In this document: positions 8,079-16,535 of the stretch, in pieces
How positions within the stretch are numbered: the stretch's first letter is position 1
How the letters are laid out: each line of letters begins with the position of its first letter
Assembly (NCBI RefSeq): GCF_012935715.1
Contig: NZ_CP052860.1
Span: 5,766,001-5,830,000, forward strand
Length of the DNA stretch: 64,000 nucleotides
DNA from: Pseudomonas sp. ADAK13
Lineage (GTDB): Bacteria; Pseudomonadota; Gammaproteobacteria; Pseudomonadales; Pseudomonadaceae
Direction: 5' to 3'
Notes under the pieces: generated by a model
Seen by the model: the letters and a program-made list of their open reading frames with translations, nothing else
The model's database searches: none
What the model was told of the DNA's origin: nothing
Program-made: the position numbers and the translations under genes

Positions 8079-8975
8079 ATGGACAAATCCATACGTCGCG
8101 GTTCATGGGAAATGGTCGCCGCCATGCTGATATCCGGCACCATCGGCTGGTTTGTACTGGTGTCGGGTGTGCCCGTTGTCGAGGTGGTGTTCTGGCGCTG
8201 CGTGATCGGCGCAGTGACGTTGCTGGTGGTCTGCTGGCTGATGGGCTATCTGCGACTTGACCTGCTGAGCTACGCCAAATTGGGGCTGGCGATGCTCAGC
8301 GGCGTGGCGATCGTGGGCAATTGGTTGCTGCTGTTTGAGTCCTATGCCAGGGCTTCAATCTCCATCAGCACGGCGGTGTATAACGTGCAGCCGTTCATGC
8401 TGGTGATGCTGGCGGCGGTGTTCCTGGGCGAGAAAATTACCGTGCAGAAGCTTGCCTGGTTGAGCGTGGCGTTCGTCGGGATGCTGGCGATTGTCACCGC
8501 CCATGGCGATCAGCAAAACGCCGGGGATGACTATCTGGTGGGCGTGGCATTGGCGCTGGGGGCGGCATTTCTGTATGCGATTGCGGCGCTGATCATCAAG
8601 CGCTTGAAGGACGTGCCGCCGCATTTGATGGCGTTGATCCAGGTGACCACGGGCGCCGTGCTGCTGGCGCCGCTGATGCAGTGGCAGAGCCTGTCCGCCT
8701 CGATGGATTCGTGGGCGGCACTGCTGGCCCTGGGCGTGGTGCATACCGGCCTGATGTACGTGTTGCTGTATGGGGCGATCCAGAAGTTGCCCACGGCAAT
8801 CACCGGGGCGCTGTCGTTTATTTACCCGATCGCGGCCATTTTTGTTGACTGGATCGCCTTTGGTCATCGCCTGGGTTGGCTGCAATGGCTCGGCGTGGCG
8901 GCGATTCTGCTCGCGGCGGCGGGGTTGCAGCGGGGTTGGTGGTGGAGACCAAAAACTGGTATGCAGACGAGCTGA
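8079..8975 (+). CDS. EamA-family (DMT superfamily) transporter
   Basis: This 298-residue inner-membrane protein has ten predicted membrane segments in two EamA repeats. The first repeat ends with SISISTAVYNVQPFMLVMLA and the second with ITGALSFIYPIAAIFVDWIA. ATG 8079 follows TTGAGGAG. An open frame runs upstream to 7866 but overlaps the divergent Lrp gene and is discarded. The family exports amino acids or related metabolites. The divergent Lrp/AsnC gene with a 130-base shared promoter region fits an amino-acid efflux role. Confidence 0.87.
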   Translation: MDKSIRRGSWEMVAAMLISGTIGWFVLVSGVPVVEVVFWRCVIGAVTLLVVCWLMGYLRLDLLSYAKLGLAMLSGVAIVGNWLLLFESYARASISISTAVYNVQPFMLVMLAAVFLGEKITVQKLAWLSVAFVGMLAIVTAHGDQQNAGDDYLVGVALALGAAFLYAIAALIIKRLKDVPPHLMALIQVTTGAVLLAPLMQWQSLSASMDSWAALLALGVVHTGLMYVLLYGAIQKLPTAITGALSFIYPIAAIFVDWIAFGHRLGWLQWLGVAAILLAAAGLQRGWWWRPKTGMQTS

Positions 8976-9002
8976 ATCCAGGCTGCATCTCAGGAGAATC
9001 AA

Positions 9003-9872
9003 ATGTCTGCATCGGAGCATCTAGCGAAAGAGCAATTTCTTTCAATGCTGGAAAAATCAGTAAGGCCCTCATTTTTCTTGTTGGTCATCAGCTTTCTGGT
9101 CTTCTTCGATTCCGTGATGGTGTACTTTTCCGGGGTGGGGATCGTAGGCCTCCAAATACCGGGGAACACGCTCAATCTAGAGCTCGGGATAAAACTCCTG
9201 ATTGGGTTTATTGCCTTTTCAGGCCTGATTTCCCTCGCTTTGCCCGTTATATACAGCCTGGCAGGTACGCTTTATCTTGCCTTTGGCGTACCGGCGCTTA
9301 CCGGGTTTGAGAACTGGATCCTGAGCGCATCCGGAATCACGGGACGCGAAACGTTCAACGTCAGATACCGGCGCAATCGGGATTGCGTCAGAGCGTGGGA
9401 GTTAAGAGCGGAGGCACATGAGACGCAGAGTGACTTTTTAATCAATCTGTATAACAACCATGCTGCGCGACGCAAGGCCGATCGAGCAGAGCAGCACACG
9501 AACCAGTACTACGCCTTCTGTGCATTCTTCCTGACGGTTTTTAACTTCTGGTTACCGGGAGGCTCACAAGCCAGCACCTTATGCGGGTGGCTCGAAATGC
9601 AAACAGGATCGAGCATGCTGATTGGGTTAATCCTGCTTGTATTGTTTTTATTGATGGTTGTGCCATTTCATGTCGACCGCGCTGCAGGCGAAGACATTTA
9701 CCATCCGCCGCTGCATCAAAGGCTTGAACAGCGGGATGAGCAATCCTTCCAGCGCCAGCGCGCGCTTGATGCCCAACTGGAGCGTGATGTGCAGGAGCGC
9801 AAGACGAAGCGGGAAAAACGCCTGAAAAATGAAGAACACCGTCTGGAAGACGGCGACATTGATGAGACTTGA
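9003..9872 (+). CDS. Hypothetical membrane protein with charged C-terminal tail
   Basis: I do not recognise this 289-residue protein. It has about four hydrophobic segments (near residues 25-45, 60-98, 165-185 and 205-220). The last 60 residues are strongly charged and probably coiled coil (QRQRALDAQLERDVQERKTK and onward). Translation would start at ATG 9003 after CAGGAG. Base composition is clearly richer in A+T than the flanking genes, which suggests acquired DNA. It lies 27 bases after the EamA gene and is closed by a hairpin at 9885. The topology suggests an inner-membrane protein with a cytoplasmic tail; no function is proposed. Confidence 0.65.
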   Translation: MSASEHLAKEQFLSMLEKSVRPSFFLLVISFLVFFDSVMVYFSGVGIVGLQIPGNTLNLELGIKLLIGFIAFSGLISLALPVIYSLAGTLYLAFGVPALTGFENWILSASGITGRETFNVRYRRNRDCVRAWELRAEAHETQSDFLINLYNNHAARRKADRAEQHTNQYYAFCAFFLTVFNFWLPGGSQASTLCGWLEMQTGSSMLIGLILLVLFLLMVVPFHVDRAAGEDIYHPPLHQRLEQRDEQSFQRQRALDAQLERDVQERKTKREKRLKNEEHRLEDGDIDET

Positions 9873-9884
9873 TGACCTGTCAAA

Positions 9885-9912
9885 CGAGCACAACGCTAGC
9901 GCATTGTGCTCG
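9885..9912. terminator. Hairpin between convergent genes, likely terminator
   Basis: A perfect nine-base inverted repeat, CGAGCACAA and TTGTGCTCG, surrounds a ten-base loop. It lies between the stop of the orphan membrane protein and the convergent rlhA stop. There is no long T-run, so efficiency is uncertain. Confidence 0.5.
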
Positions 9913-9920
9913 TCCGTCAC

Positions 9921-11909
9921 TTAGTGCGGTGCGCGAGGGATGGTCTTGAGCAGGTCGTCCGGGCTGATGTAACCCACCACGCTGCCCGGTTGCGGCAGGC
10001 CGAGGATGTGGCCCTTGATCTTGCCGATCACGTGCATCTCGCACGGCTTGCAGTCGAACTTCAGCGTCAGCACTTCATCGCCGTGGATCAACTGCATCGG
10101 TGCCACCTTGGTCTTCACGCCGGTCACACCCTTGGCCTGTTTCGGGCACAGGTTGAACGAGAACCGCAGGCAGTGCTTGGTGATCATCACCGGCACTTCG
10201 CCGGTTTCTTCGTGGGCTTCATACGCCGCGTCGATCAGTTGCACGCCGTGACGGTGATAGAAGTCGCGGGCCTTCTGGTTGTAGACGTTGGCCAGGAACG
10301 ACAGGTGCGATTCCGGGTACACCGGCGGCGGCGTGGTTTCTGCCTTGCGGCCGCCCCGTGGATGAGCCTGGATACGCGCCTCGGTCAGCGCCTCGATCAC
10401 TTCACGGCGCAATGCCTTGAGCTGCGAGTTCGGGATGAAGAACGCCTGCGGTGCATCCAGCTCGATTGACGTGGCGTGGTACTGGGTGGTGCCCAGTTGG
10501 CCCAGCAGGTCGCGCAGGGTTTCCAGCGCCTGTTCCGGCTTGTTGGCCACGCCGAACGGACCGGGCAGGGCGACGCTGGCGCTGATGCCTTCCTCGCTGG
10601 TGACGGTCAGGTCCAGGCGATCTTCCAGCAGGCGGGCCACCCACGACACACCGATACGGCGCTCGGCAGAGGTCTTGAGCAATGCCTGCTGCCAGTTATG
10701 GTCCAGGTTACGGTTCAACGGATGATTCGGACGCAGTTGATGCAGGCCGGCCGGCATCTCGTTGGGCTCGACGCGGTAGCGATAGCGTTTTTCGCCGTCC
10801 TCTTCAAACTCACCTTTTGGCTCGGCAATGTTGGCGCGGAAGCCCACCACTTCGCGCTTGATCAGCACGTTGAGGCCGTCACCGTTGGACAGCGGCTCAT
10901 GGGTGACCACTTGCAAGTCGCGCTTGCCGGCTTTTTCCACCACACCCACCGGCAGGCCGGTAAAGGTCGGGGTGTCGAAGGCGCCGATGTCGACCTTGCG
11001 GTCGGTGACGAAGTAGTCGGTGCTGCCACGGTGGAAGGTCTTTTCCGGGTCGGGCAGGAAGAAATGCGCAGTACGGCCGCTGGACGCGCGCGCCAGGTCG
11101 GGGCGGTCTTCGAGAATCTCGTCGAGGCGCTGACGGTAATAGGCAGTGATGTTCTTCACATAGCCCATGTCCTTGTAGCGGCCTTCGATCTTGAACGAAC
11201 GCACGCCGGCATCCACCAGGGCACGCAGGTTGGCGCTCTGGTTGTTGTCTTTCATCGATAGCAGGTGCTTTTCAAAAGCAACCACGCGGCCCTGGTCGTC
11301 TTTCAGGGTGTAGGGCAGGCGGCACGCCTGGGAGCAATCGCCACGGTTGGCGCTGCGGCCATTCTGGGCGTGGGAGATATTGCACTGGCCGGAGAAGGCC
11401 ACGCACAAGGCGCCGTGGATGAAAAACTCGATGGCCGCGTCTGTTTCGTCGGCAATCGCACGGATCTCTTGCAGGTTCAGCTCGCGGGCCAATACCAACT
11501 GCGAGAAACCCGCCTGGTCGAGAAACTTCGCCCGGCCCAGGGTACGGATGTCGGTCTGGGTGCTGGCGTGCAGCTCGATGGGCGGAATATCCAGCTCCAT
11601 CACCCCCAGGTCCTGGACGATCAGCGCGTCGACGCCGGCGTCGTGGAGCTGGTGGATCAGCTTGCGGGCCGGTTCCAGCTCGTTGTCGTGCAGGATCGTG
11701 TTGATGGTGGTGAACACCCGCGCGTGGTAGCGCCGGGCGAACTCCACCAACTGCGCGATATCGCTCACGTCGTTGCAGGCGTTATGGCGCGCGCCGAAAC
11801 TCGGGCCGCCGATGTACACGGCGTCGGCGCCATGCAGGATAGCCTCGCGAGCGATGGCAACATCGCGCGCAGGGCTGAGCAATTCCAGGTGATGCTTGGG
11901 CAAGGACAT
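9921..11909 (-). CDS. rlhA: 23S rRNA 5-hydroxycytidine C2501 synthase (U32 family), RlhA
   Basis: This 662-residue protein matches E. coli RlhA (YdcP, about 650 residues) along its length as I recall it: LLSPARDVAIAREAILHGAD at the start, FGARHNA, GALCVAFSGQCNISHAQNGR, RGDCSQACRLPYTLKDDQGR, RSFKIEGRYKDMGYVKNITA, and the C-terminal TKHCLRFSFNLCPKQAKG with CKPCEMHV. The conserved cysteines suit the iron-sulfur-dependent U32 hydroxylases. RlhA hydroxylates C2501 of 23S rRNA, using prephenate-derived supply in E. coli. ATG 11909 gives the family N-terminus; an in-frame start at 11972 would add 21 unrelated residues. The gene stands alone. Confidence 0.88.
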   Translation of the reverse strand: MSLPKHHLELLSPARDVAIAREAILHGADAVYIGGPSFGARHNACNDVSDIAQLVEFARRYHARVFTTINTILHDNELEPARKLIHQLHDAGVDALIVQDLGVMELDIPPIELHASTQTDIRTLGRAKFLDQAGFSQLVLARELNLQEIRAIADETDAAIEFFIHGALCVAFSGQCNISHAQNGRSANRGDCSQACRLPYTLKDDQGRVVAFEKHLLSMKDNNQSANLRALVDAGVRSFKIEGRYKDMGYVKNITAYYRQRLDEILEDRPDLARASSGRTAHFFLPDPEKTFHRGSTDYFVTDRKVDIGAFDTPTFTGLPVGVVEKAGKRDLQVVTHEPLSNGDGLNVLIKREVVGFRANIAEPKGEFEEDGEKRYRYRVEPNEMPAGLHQLRPNHPLNRNLDHNWQQALLKTSAERRIGVSWVARLLEDRLDLTVTSEEGISASVALPGPFGVANKPEQALETLRDLLGQLGTTQYHATSIELDAPQAFFIPNSQLKALRREVIEALTEARIQAHPRGGRKAETTPPPVYPESHLSFLANVYNQKARDFYHRHGVQLIDAAYEAHEETGEVPVMITKHCLRFSFNLCPKQAKGVTGVKTKVAPMQLIHGDEVLTLKFDCKPCEMHVIGKIKGHILGLPQPGSVVGYISPDDLLKTIPRAPH

Positions 11910-11989
11910 AGTTTTTTTAGTCAGGCTTGTCACGGAGGCGGGCATTGTAGCTGCGAAATGCCTTATCGACATCTATCAGGGCCTACGTG

Positions 11990-12113
11990 CGCTCCCACAG
12001 TGGAATGCAGTCAACTGTGGGAGCCGGGCTTGCCCGCGATGCAGGCACCGCGGTGTATCCGTTACACCGAGGCGATCCCATCGCAGCCTCGCTGGGGCTC
12101 GACAGCTCCCACA
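11990..12113. repeat. REP-like inverted repeat cluster
   Basis: CTGTGGGAGCCGGGCTTGCC at 12015-12034 is a typical Pseudomonas REP half. An inverted partner ending GACAGCTCCCACA lies at 12101-12113, and a further GCTCCCACAG is at 11991-12000. The element fills the gap between rlhA (start side) and the RidA gene, where it does not interrupt a gene. Confidence 0.7.
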
Positions 12114-12137
12114 TTGGAGCGTCGACCCCCTTATTCA

Positions 12138-12518
12138 TCAGGCCTTGGCGGCCATCGCCGTGACTTCAACCCGCATGCCTTCCACCGCCAGGGCGGCCAC
12201 GCCAACCGCTGCACGCACGGGCCAGGGCTTGGCGAAATAGCGTTTGTAGACTTCGTTGAAAGCGGCGCGGTCGGCCATGTCGGTCAGATAAATGGTCAGG
12301 TGCATGACCCGGTCAATCGAGCTGCCGGCACGTTCCAGGGCCACCTTGAGGGCCTGCAGGGTGCATTCGCTTTGCAGGGTGATGTCGCCCAGTTCCAGGC
12401 TGCCGTCGGCGCGGGTGGGAATTTGCGTGGAGACGAGGATGCCGTTGAAGCCGATGACTTCGGACGAGATGGAGTCCGGGTCGAGGTCGGGGGTGAAAGC
12501 GAGGTCGTGGTTGGCCAT
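12138..12518 (-). CDS. RidA/YjgF/TdcF-family protein
   Basis: At 126 residues this has the usual RidA length and trimeric barrel core: FNGILVSTQIPTRADGSLEL, TLQALKVALERAGSSIDRVM, HLTIYLTDMADRAAFNEVY and the C-terminal RAAVGVAALAVEGMRVEVTA. In RidA proper, the Arg of the 'RxAVgV' motif binds the imine or enamine substrate, and it is present here. Members hydrolyse reactive enamines/imines formed from amino acids, or have related pathway-specific roles. It is a single gene between a REP cluster and an OprD porin, so no pathway is indicated. Confidence 0.85.
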   Translation of the reverse strand: MANHDLAFTPDLDPDSISSEVIGFNGILVSTQIPTRADGSLELGDITLQSECTLQALKVALERAGSSIDRVMHLTIYLTDMADRAAFNEVYKRYFAKPWPVRAAVGVAALAVEGMRVEVTAMAAKA

Positions 12519-12638
12519 GAAGGTCTCGTTTTGCTGCAGAGTGAGGCCGCGCAGTTTAACGCCTCCAGCAGAACTGCCAACCCAAATAGCCGATCACCGT
12601 GCCAGCGACCGACGTCGCCGGCACGTCCCGGGAAGGGC

Positions 12639-13964
12639 TTACAGGATGCTGAACGGGTAATTGACGATCAGGCGCGTATCGTTGACGTCGCCGCCACTGC
12701 CCGACTCGGAACTGCCGGTGTGGTAGGCCTGGCGCAGGCGGAACGCGAGGTTTTTCGCCGGCCCGCTCTGGACCACGTACTTAACTTCTACGTCGGTTTC
12801 GTGCTCCTTGGCGCCGTCGCCGTAGGCGCCGAGATAGGCACTGTTGGCGGGGGTGTGGCTGCCGTCAATGTCGGAGCCGTTGATGTAGCGGCTCATGAAG
12901 CTAAGTCCCGGCACACCGTAGGGCGCCATGTTCAAGTCGTACCGCAGGGCCCAGGAGGCTTCGCCTGGGCCGTTGAAGTCAGACCATTGCACCGAGTTGG
13001 CCAGCAGGATCGAGTCGCCGGCCGCGGCGGCACCGTTGTCACCCGCGCCGATATAGTCGAACGGCTCATTGCCATCGATCTTCTGGAACGACAGCGTCAG
13101 CGTGTGGGCCTGCAGGAACGAATAGGCCGCCGCCAGCGAGTACGCCGTGGTGTTGATCGTGCCCGCATTGGCACTCCCGGTATCGAGGGTGCGGTACAGG
13201 TTGCCGTCCAGGGTCACCGACTGGCCATTACTCAGGGGCATCACGTAATTGAGGTTGGTGTAGTACTGGCGCCAGACGTCCTGCAATTCGCCGGCGTACA
13301 CCGTCGCGCTCAAGTCCGGGGTGAAGGTGTATTTGCCCCCGACAAAACTGGCACTCTTGGTCGCTACGTTGGCGTAGGTGGCAAAGATATCGTGCTCATG
13401 GTTGGTGGTATCGCCACCGTTGGTCGCGGTGAAGTGACCGGCTTCCAGGTTCAGGCCGGCGATTTCGTTGCTGGTCAGGTCAAAGCCTGTGGCGGTCTGG
13501 TCGAGCAACCCGACACCACCGACGGCAAACACCGGCGCAGTGGGCTGCATTTCACCGTATTTGAGCTGCGTCCTGGAGATCCGCAGTTTCAACGCACCAC
13601 CCAGCGAGCCGTAGGCGTCCTGAGGGTCGCCGTTGCGATCAAGCGGCAGGTTGCCGGTGTTCGCATATTTGCGCTGGGAGTCGAGTTTCAGCCCGCCGTA
13701 GGCATAGGCGTCGACGCCGAACCCGATAGTGCCCTGCGTGAAACCGGAGATGTAGTTGGCCATGACGCCTTGTGTCCAGTCACGCTGGTCGGCGCGACCT
13801 TCTTCCCGGTTACGGTTCAAGTAGTAGTTGCGCGCGACGCCGGTGAGAGTGCTGCCATCGACAAAACCCTTGGCGTCTGCCTGATCCATTACTGATTCTG
13901 CCAAAGCCACTTGGCTCAGGCTGCTGGAAATGACCAGCGCTAATAGGCTCCACTGTTTAACCAT
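12639..13964 (-). CDS. OprD-family outer-membrane porin
   Basis: This 441-residue protein has a signal peptide (MVKQWSLLALVISSSLSQVA, cut near residue 22-24) and the OprD signature at the start of the barrel: GFVDGSTLTGVARNYYLNRN, then DWTQGVMANYISGFTQGTIG. It ends with NDTRLIVNYPFSIL, an aromatic-rich last strand. ATG 13964 starts at the signal peptide; the frame extends upstream to 14078 but would prepend 38 non-signal residues. OprD-type porins take up small acidic or aromatic compounds, amino acids or peptides. No catabolic gene is adjacent, so the substrate is unknown. Confidence 0.88.
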   Translation of the reverse strand: MVKQWSLLALVISSSLSQVALAESVMDQADAKGFVDGSTLTGVARNYYLNRNREEGRADQRDWTQGVMANYISGFTQGTIGFGVDAYAYGGLKLDSQRKYANTGNLPLDRNGDPQDAYGSLGGALKLRISRTQLKYGEMQPTAPVFAVGGVGLLDQTATGFDLTSNEIAGLNLEAGHFTATNGGDTTNHEHDIFATYANVATKSASFVGGKYTFTPDLSATVYAGELQDVWRQYYTNLNYVMPLSNGQSVTLDGNLYRTLDTGSANAGTINTTAYSLAAAYSFLQAHTLTLSFQKIDGNEPFDYIGAGDNGAAAAGDSILLANSVQWSDFNGPGEASWALRYDLNMAPYGVPGLSFMSRYINGSDIDGSHTPANSAYLGAYGDGAKEHETDVEVKYVVQSGPAKNLAFRLRQAYHTGSSESGSGGDVNDTRLIVNYPFSIL

Positions 13965-14224
13965 GGTTATAGCTACCCCGGATAGATTAATCGCTAATAG
14001 TTGCGTGCGCAGGTGCACGGCCTTATTTTTTATGGCGTATATAACTTTTGGGCAGGCGATATTAAGACGGGCATTCAAGCCGGGTTTCGCGTGTTGTAGT
14101 TTTAGCCGGGCACCCCCTGGCGGGCGGCGCTGGCCTTTGCGCGATGGGGGATTTTTAACCGGTTTGCGGTAAAGGACCAGTGAAGGGATGGTTAAACTCG
14201 ATTAATTAAAATTCACTATACCGC

Positions 14225-14318
14225 TGCCCGTGCTGCTGTAGTTTTGGTCGTGTCTTAGCCGCTCTGCTTCGACAAAATCCTTTGGTTTGCCGCCGCAGTC
14301 TCTGCGGCGGATTTTTTA
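14225..14318 (+). ncRNA. Candidate small RNA ending at an orphan intrinsic terminator
   Basis: A weak promoter-like pair (TTAAAC near 14193 and TATACC near 14218) precedes about 95 bases without a start codon plus reading frame, which end in a strong Rho-independent terminator. The extent is a guess: the 3' end is well defined, the 5' end is not. It could instead be the end of a leader transcript from the porin side. Confidence 0.35.
14290..14318 (+). terminator. Rho-independent terminator
   Basis: CCGCCGCAG, a TCT loop and CTGCGGCGG form a perfect nine-base-pair stem followed by ATTTTTTAT. This is the clearest intrinsic terminator in the window, and no gene on the plus strand ends just before it. 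Confidence 0.85.
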
Positions 14319-14545
14319 TGGTCGCTAGATGTATAAATTTTTAACCTGTTTATAAAGTGGCACTTTGATAGTTGGTTAATTCAAACTAAGCAACTGCGTA
14401 GAATAACGGTTCACTTCTGCCCCATTTCGCACAACTGCTGTGCGAGGCGAGGGATTAATCCCGCGCGATTGAGTGCCTATAGTTCCATCACCGCCGCAAC
14501 GTCCCACGAGGCGTCGCGAAATCCAGCCGTAGATTGGTGATCATA

Positions 14546-15493
14546 ATGAACCGTGAATTCAAGCCTGACGTGACCGATACCCAGCCCCTGCACCTGCACC
14601 TGCTAGACGCCGAATACTTCGAATACAGCAAAGCCGCCAACCCCATCAGTGCCAACCTGATCACCCGCATTCCCTACCACAGCTTCCCGGCCTCGCTGTA
14701 CGACAGCGGCCCGTCCCGGGTTGTGCCGCTGGACCTCAGCGAGGCACTGGGCTGCGAAGGCCCGGCCACCGGCCCGGGGCTGTGTGCGAACTTCATTCGC
14801 TTGAACGCCGGCGATACGCTGGACCTGCAACCCAACGCCACCTCACAGGTGTTTTATGTGATCGCGGGGCAGGGCAGTGTGGTTCAGGGTGAGCATCGGA
14901 TCGAATGGTCCAAGGGGTGCTTCCTGGCGCTGCCAGGCCTGCAGCCGGCGCACTTCAGCGCAACCCGGGATGCGCGGCTGTACTACGTGCATGACGAACC
15001 ACTGCTGCGTTATCTGGGCGTGACCCGCAGTGCCGACCGCTTCGTGCCGACGCTGTACCCGGCGGAGCTGGCCAACGCCAAGCTGCGTGAAGCCGCCGAT
15101 GATCCCCGCGCCCAGGACCGCAGCCGCATCAGCATCCTGCTGGGCAATCGGCATTTCCCGCAAACCCGCACCGTGACCCATGTGCTATGGGCGATGTACG
15201 GCATCCTGCCTGCCGGATCGATTCAAAAACCTCATCGGCACCAGTCGATTGCGCTGGATTTCATCATCGATTGCCCAAAGGGCTGCTACTCGCTGGTGGG
15301 CACCGAGCTGGACGCCGACGGGCAAATCCGCAACCCGGTGCGGGTCGACTGGTCGCCGGGGCTGGCGTTTGTCACACCACCGGGTTACTGGCATGCCCAT
15401 TTCAACGAGTCCGACACCGAGGCGTTCCTGATTCCGATCCAGGACGCCGGGCTGCAAACCTACCTGCGCTCGCTGGATATACGCTTTAGCTGA
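14546..15493 (+). CDS. Bicupin-domain protein
   Basis: This 315-residue protein has two cupin barrels. The N-terminal one is around residues 85-155 (DLQPNATSQVFYVIAGQGSV, then PGLQPAHFSA), and the C-terminal one is around 220-300 (GILPAGSIQKPHRHQSIALD, then PPGYWHAHFN). Its His-rich second barrel (PHRHQS and HAHFN) could bind a metal, as in gentisate 1,2-dioxygenase-like bicupins. ATG 14546 is the likely start; the frame opens four codons earlier with TTG. It converges with a LysR gene, overlapping it by eight bases. The reaction is unknown. Confidence 0.75.
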   Translation: MNREFKPDVTDTQPLHLHLLDAEYFEYSKAANPISANLITRIPYHSFPASLYDSGPSRVVPLDLSEALGCEGPATGPGLCANFIRLNAGDTLDLQPNATSQVFYVIAGQGSVVQGEHRIEWSKGCFLALPGLQPAHFSATRDARLYYVHDEPLLRYLGVTRSADRFVPTLYPAELANAKLREAADDPRAQDRSRISILLGNRHFPQTRTVTHVLWAMYGILPAGSIQKPHRHQSIALDFIIDCPKGCYSLVGTELDADGQIRNPVRVDWSPGLAFVTPPGYWHAHFNESDTEAFLIPIQDAGLQTYLRSLDIRFS

Positions 15494-16391
15494 CGCGCTT
15501 CCAGTGCGGCGTTTCGCCGAGTTGCTCGACGATAAAGTCGATGAAACACCGCACCTTGGAAGACACGATGCGCTTGGGCGGATAGACGAACCACACCGCC
15601 GATTCGCGGCCGGCGATCCGGATACTCCACTCAGGCAACCACACCACCAGCTCGCCGACGTCAATGCGCTCGGCCACCAGCCAGTCGGGCAGCAAGGCAA
15701 ACCCCAGGCCTTGCTGTACGGCGATCATCTGCGCGTCCAGGTCGTTGATCCGGAGGCAGTCTTTATGCACCAGCGGCGACACTTCATGCCCGTTGGCGAA
15801 AGCAATCTCAGCCGCCCCCAGAATCCCGGGCAGTGCCGCCAGGTCGGCAGGTCTGGACGGTGCCGGGTGCTCCCGGCAAAACCCCGGGCTGGCCACCAGC
15901 CGGTAGTTTTCATCGCAAATCTTGCGGGCCTTCAACGTGGAATCCGCCAGGGTGCCAATCCGGATCGCCAGGTCCGCGCCGGCGTGGATCAGGTTGACGT
16001 GGCGGTCATCCAGCACCAGTTCCAGCTTGATCTGCGGGTAGCGGGCCAGGAACGCGTTTAAGGTGGGCAGCACATGGTGGCGGGCAAAGGCGGGCGGCAG
16101 GTTGAGCTTGAGCACGCCACGGGGCTGTTCGTTCAGCGCCGAGGTAGCCGCCTTGGCCTGCTCCAGTTCGTCCAGCACCCGGCGTGCGTGCATCAGGAAG
16201 GTCTGGCCGCCCTCGGTCAGGCGCAGCGTGCGGGTCGAGCGGTTGAACAGGGCGATGCCCAGGTCCTGCTCCAGGTCTTTCACGTAGCGTGAAACCGTAG
16301 ACGCCTTGATGCCCAGCCGGTCGGCGGCGCGGGAGAAGTTATTCCCCTCGGCCGCTTCCACAAAGGCGGTTAACGCTGCGAAGTAGTCCAC
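15486..16391 (-). CDS. LysR-family transcriptional regulator
   Basis: A 301-residue LysR protein starting at GTG 16391, chosen because GAGGG lies six bases upstream and it gives the usual start [20 protein letters not shown]. The DNA-binding helix-turn-helix reads [20 protein letters not shown]. The effector domain resembles the group that includes AaeR and DmlR. It converges with the bicupin gene and stands divergent to the trehalose synthase gene, with 144 bases between the starts. It may regulate either neighbour or itself. Confidence 0.87.
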   Translation of the reverse strand: MDYFAALTAFVEAAEGNNFSRAADRLGIKASTVSRYVKDLEQDLGIALFNRSTRTLRLTEGGQTFLMHARRVLDELEQAKAATSALNEQPRGVLKLNLPPAFARHHVLPTLNAFLARYPQIKLELVLDDRHVNLIHAGADLAIRIGTLADSTLKARKICDENYRLVASPGFCREHPAPSRPADLAALPGILGAAEIAFANGHEVSPLVHKDCLRINDLDAQMIAVQQGLGFALLPDWLVAERIDVGELVVWLPEWSIRIAGRESAVWFVYPPKRIVSSKVRCFIDFIVEQLGETPHWKRVS

Positions 16392-16535
16392 GTGCAGCCC
16401 TCGGTCTTGATGATGGGTGACGGCCAATGCAACGAATGGCCGCTCAGGGCCTCATACAATAACCAACGGTGCGGCGATGCAAGCTCAAATGCAGGCGCCG
16501 GAATCGAATACTTAATGAGCGCAGGTGATCGATTT

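Larger units (their letters stand above)
13965..14545. other. 580-base intergenic region with promoter-like A+T-rich DNA and an orphan terminator
   Basis: No convincing protein gene lies here. The part next to the porin start (13965-14060) is A+T-rich and should hold its promoter. Bases 14200-14225 contain TTAAAC and a TATACC-like box. An intrinsic terminator follows at 14290-14318 with no coding frame before it, hence the sRNA candidate listed separately. Another A+T-rich stretch, 14325-14410, probably holds the promoter of the bicupin gene at 14546. Confidence 0.6.

Noticed and set aside
11265..13895. An 876-codon open frame on the plus strand opposite rlhA, the RidA gene and the OprD porin
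   Set aside because: It is antisense to three well-supported genes, has no family similarity and shows the Gly/Val/Ala/Arg-rich composition typical of frames opposite GC-rich genes.
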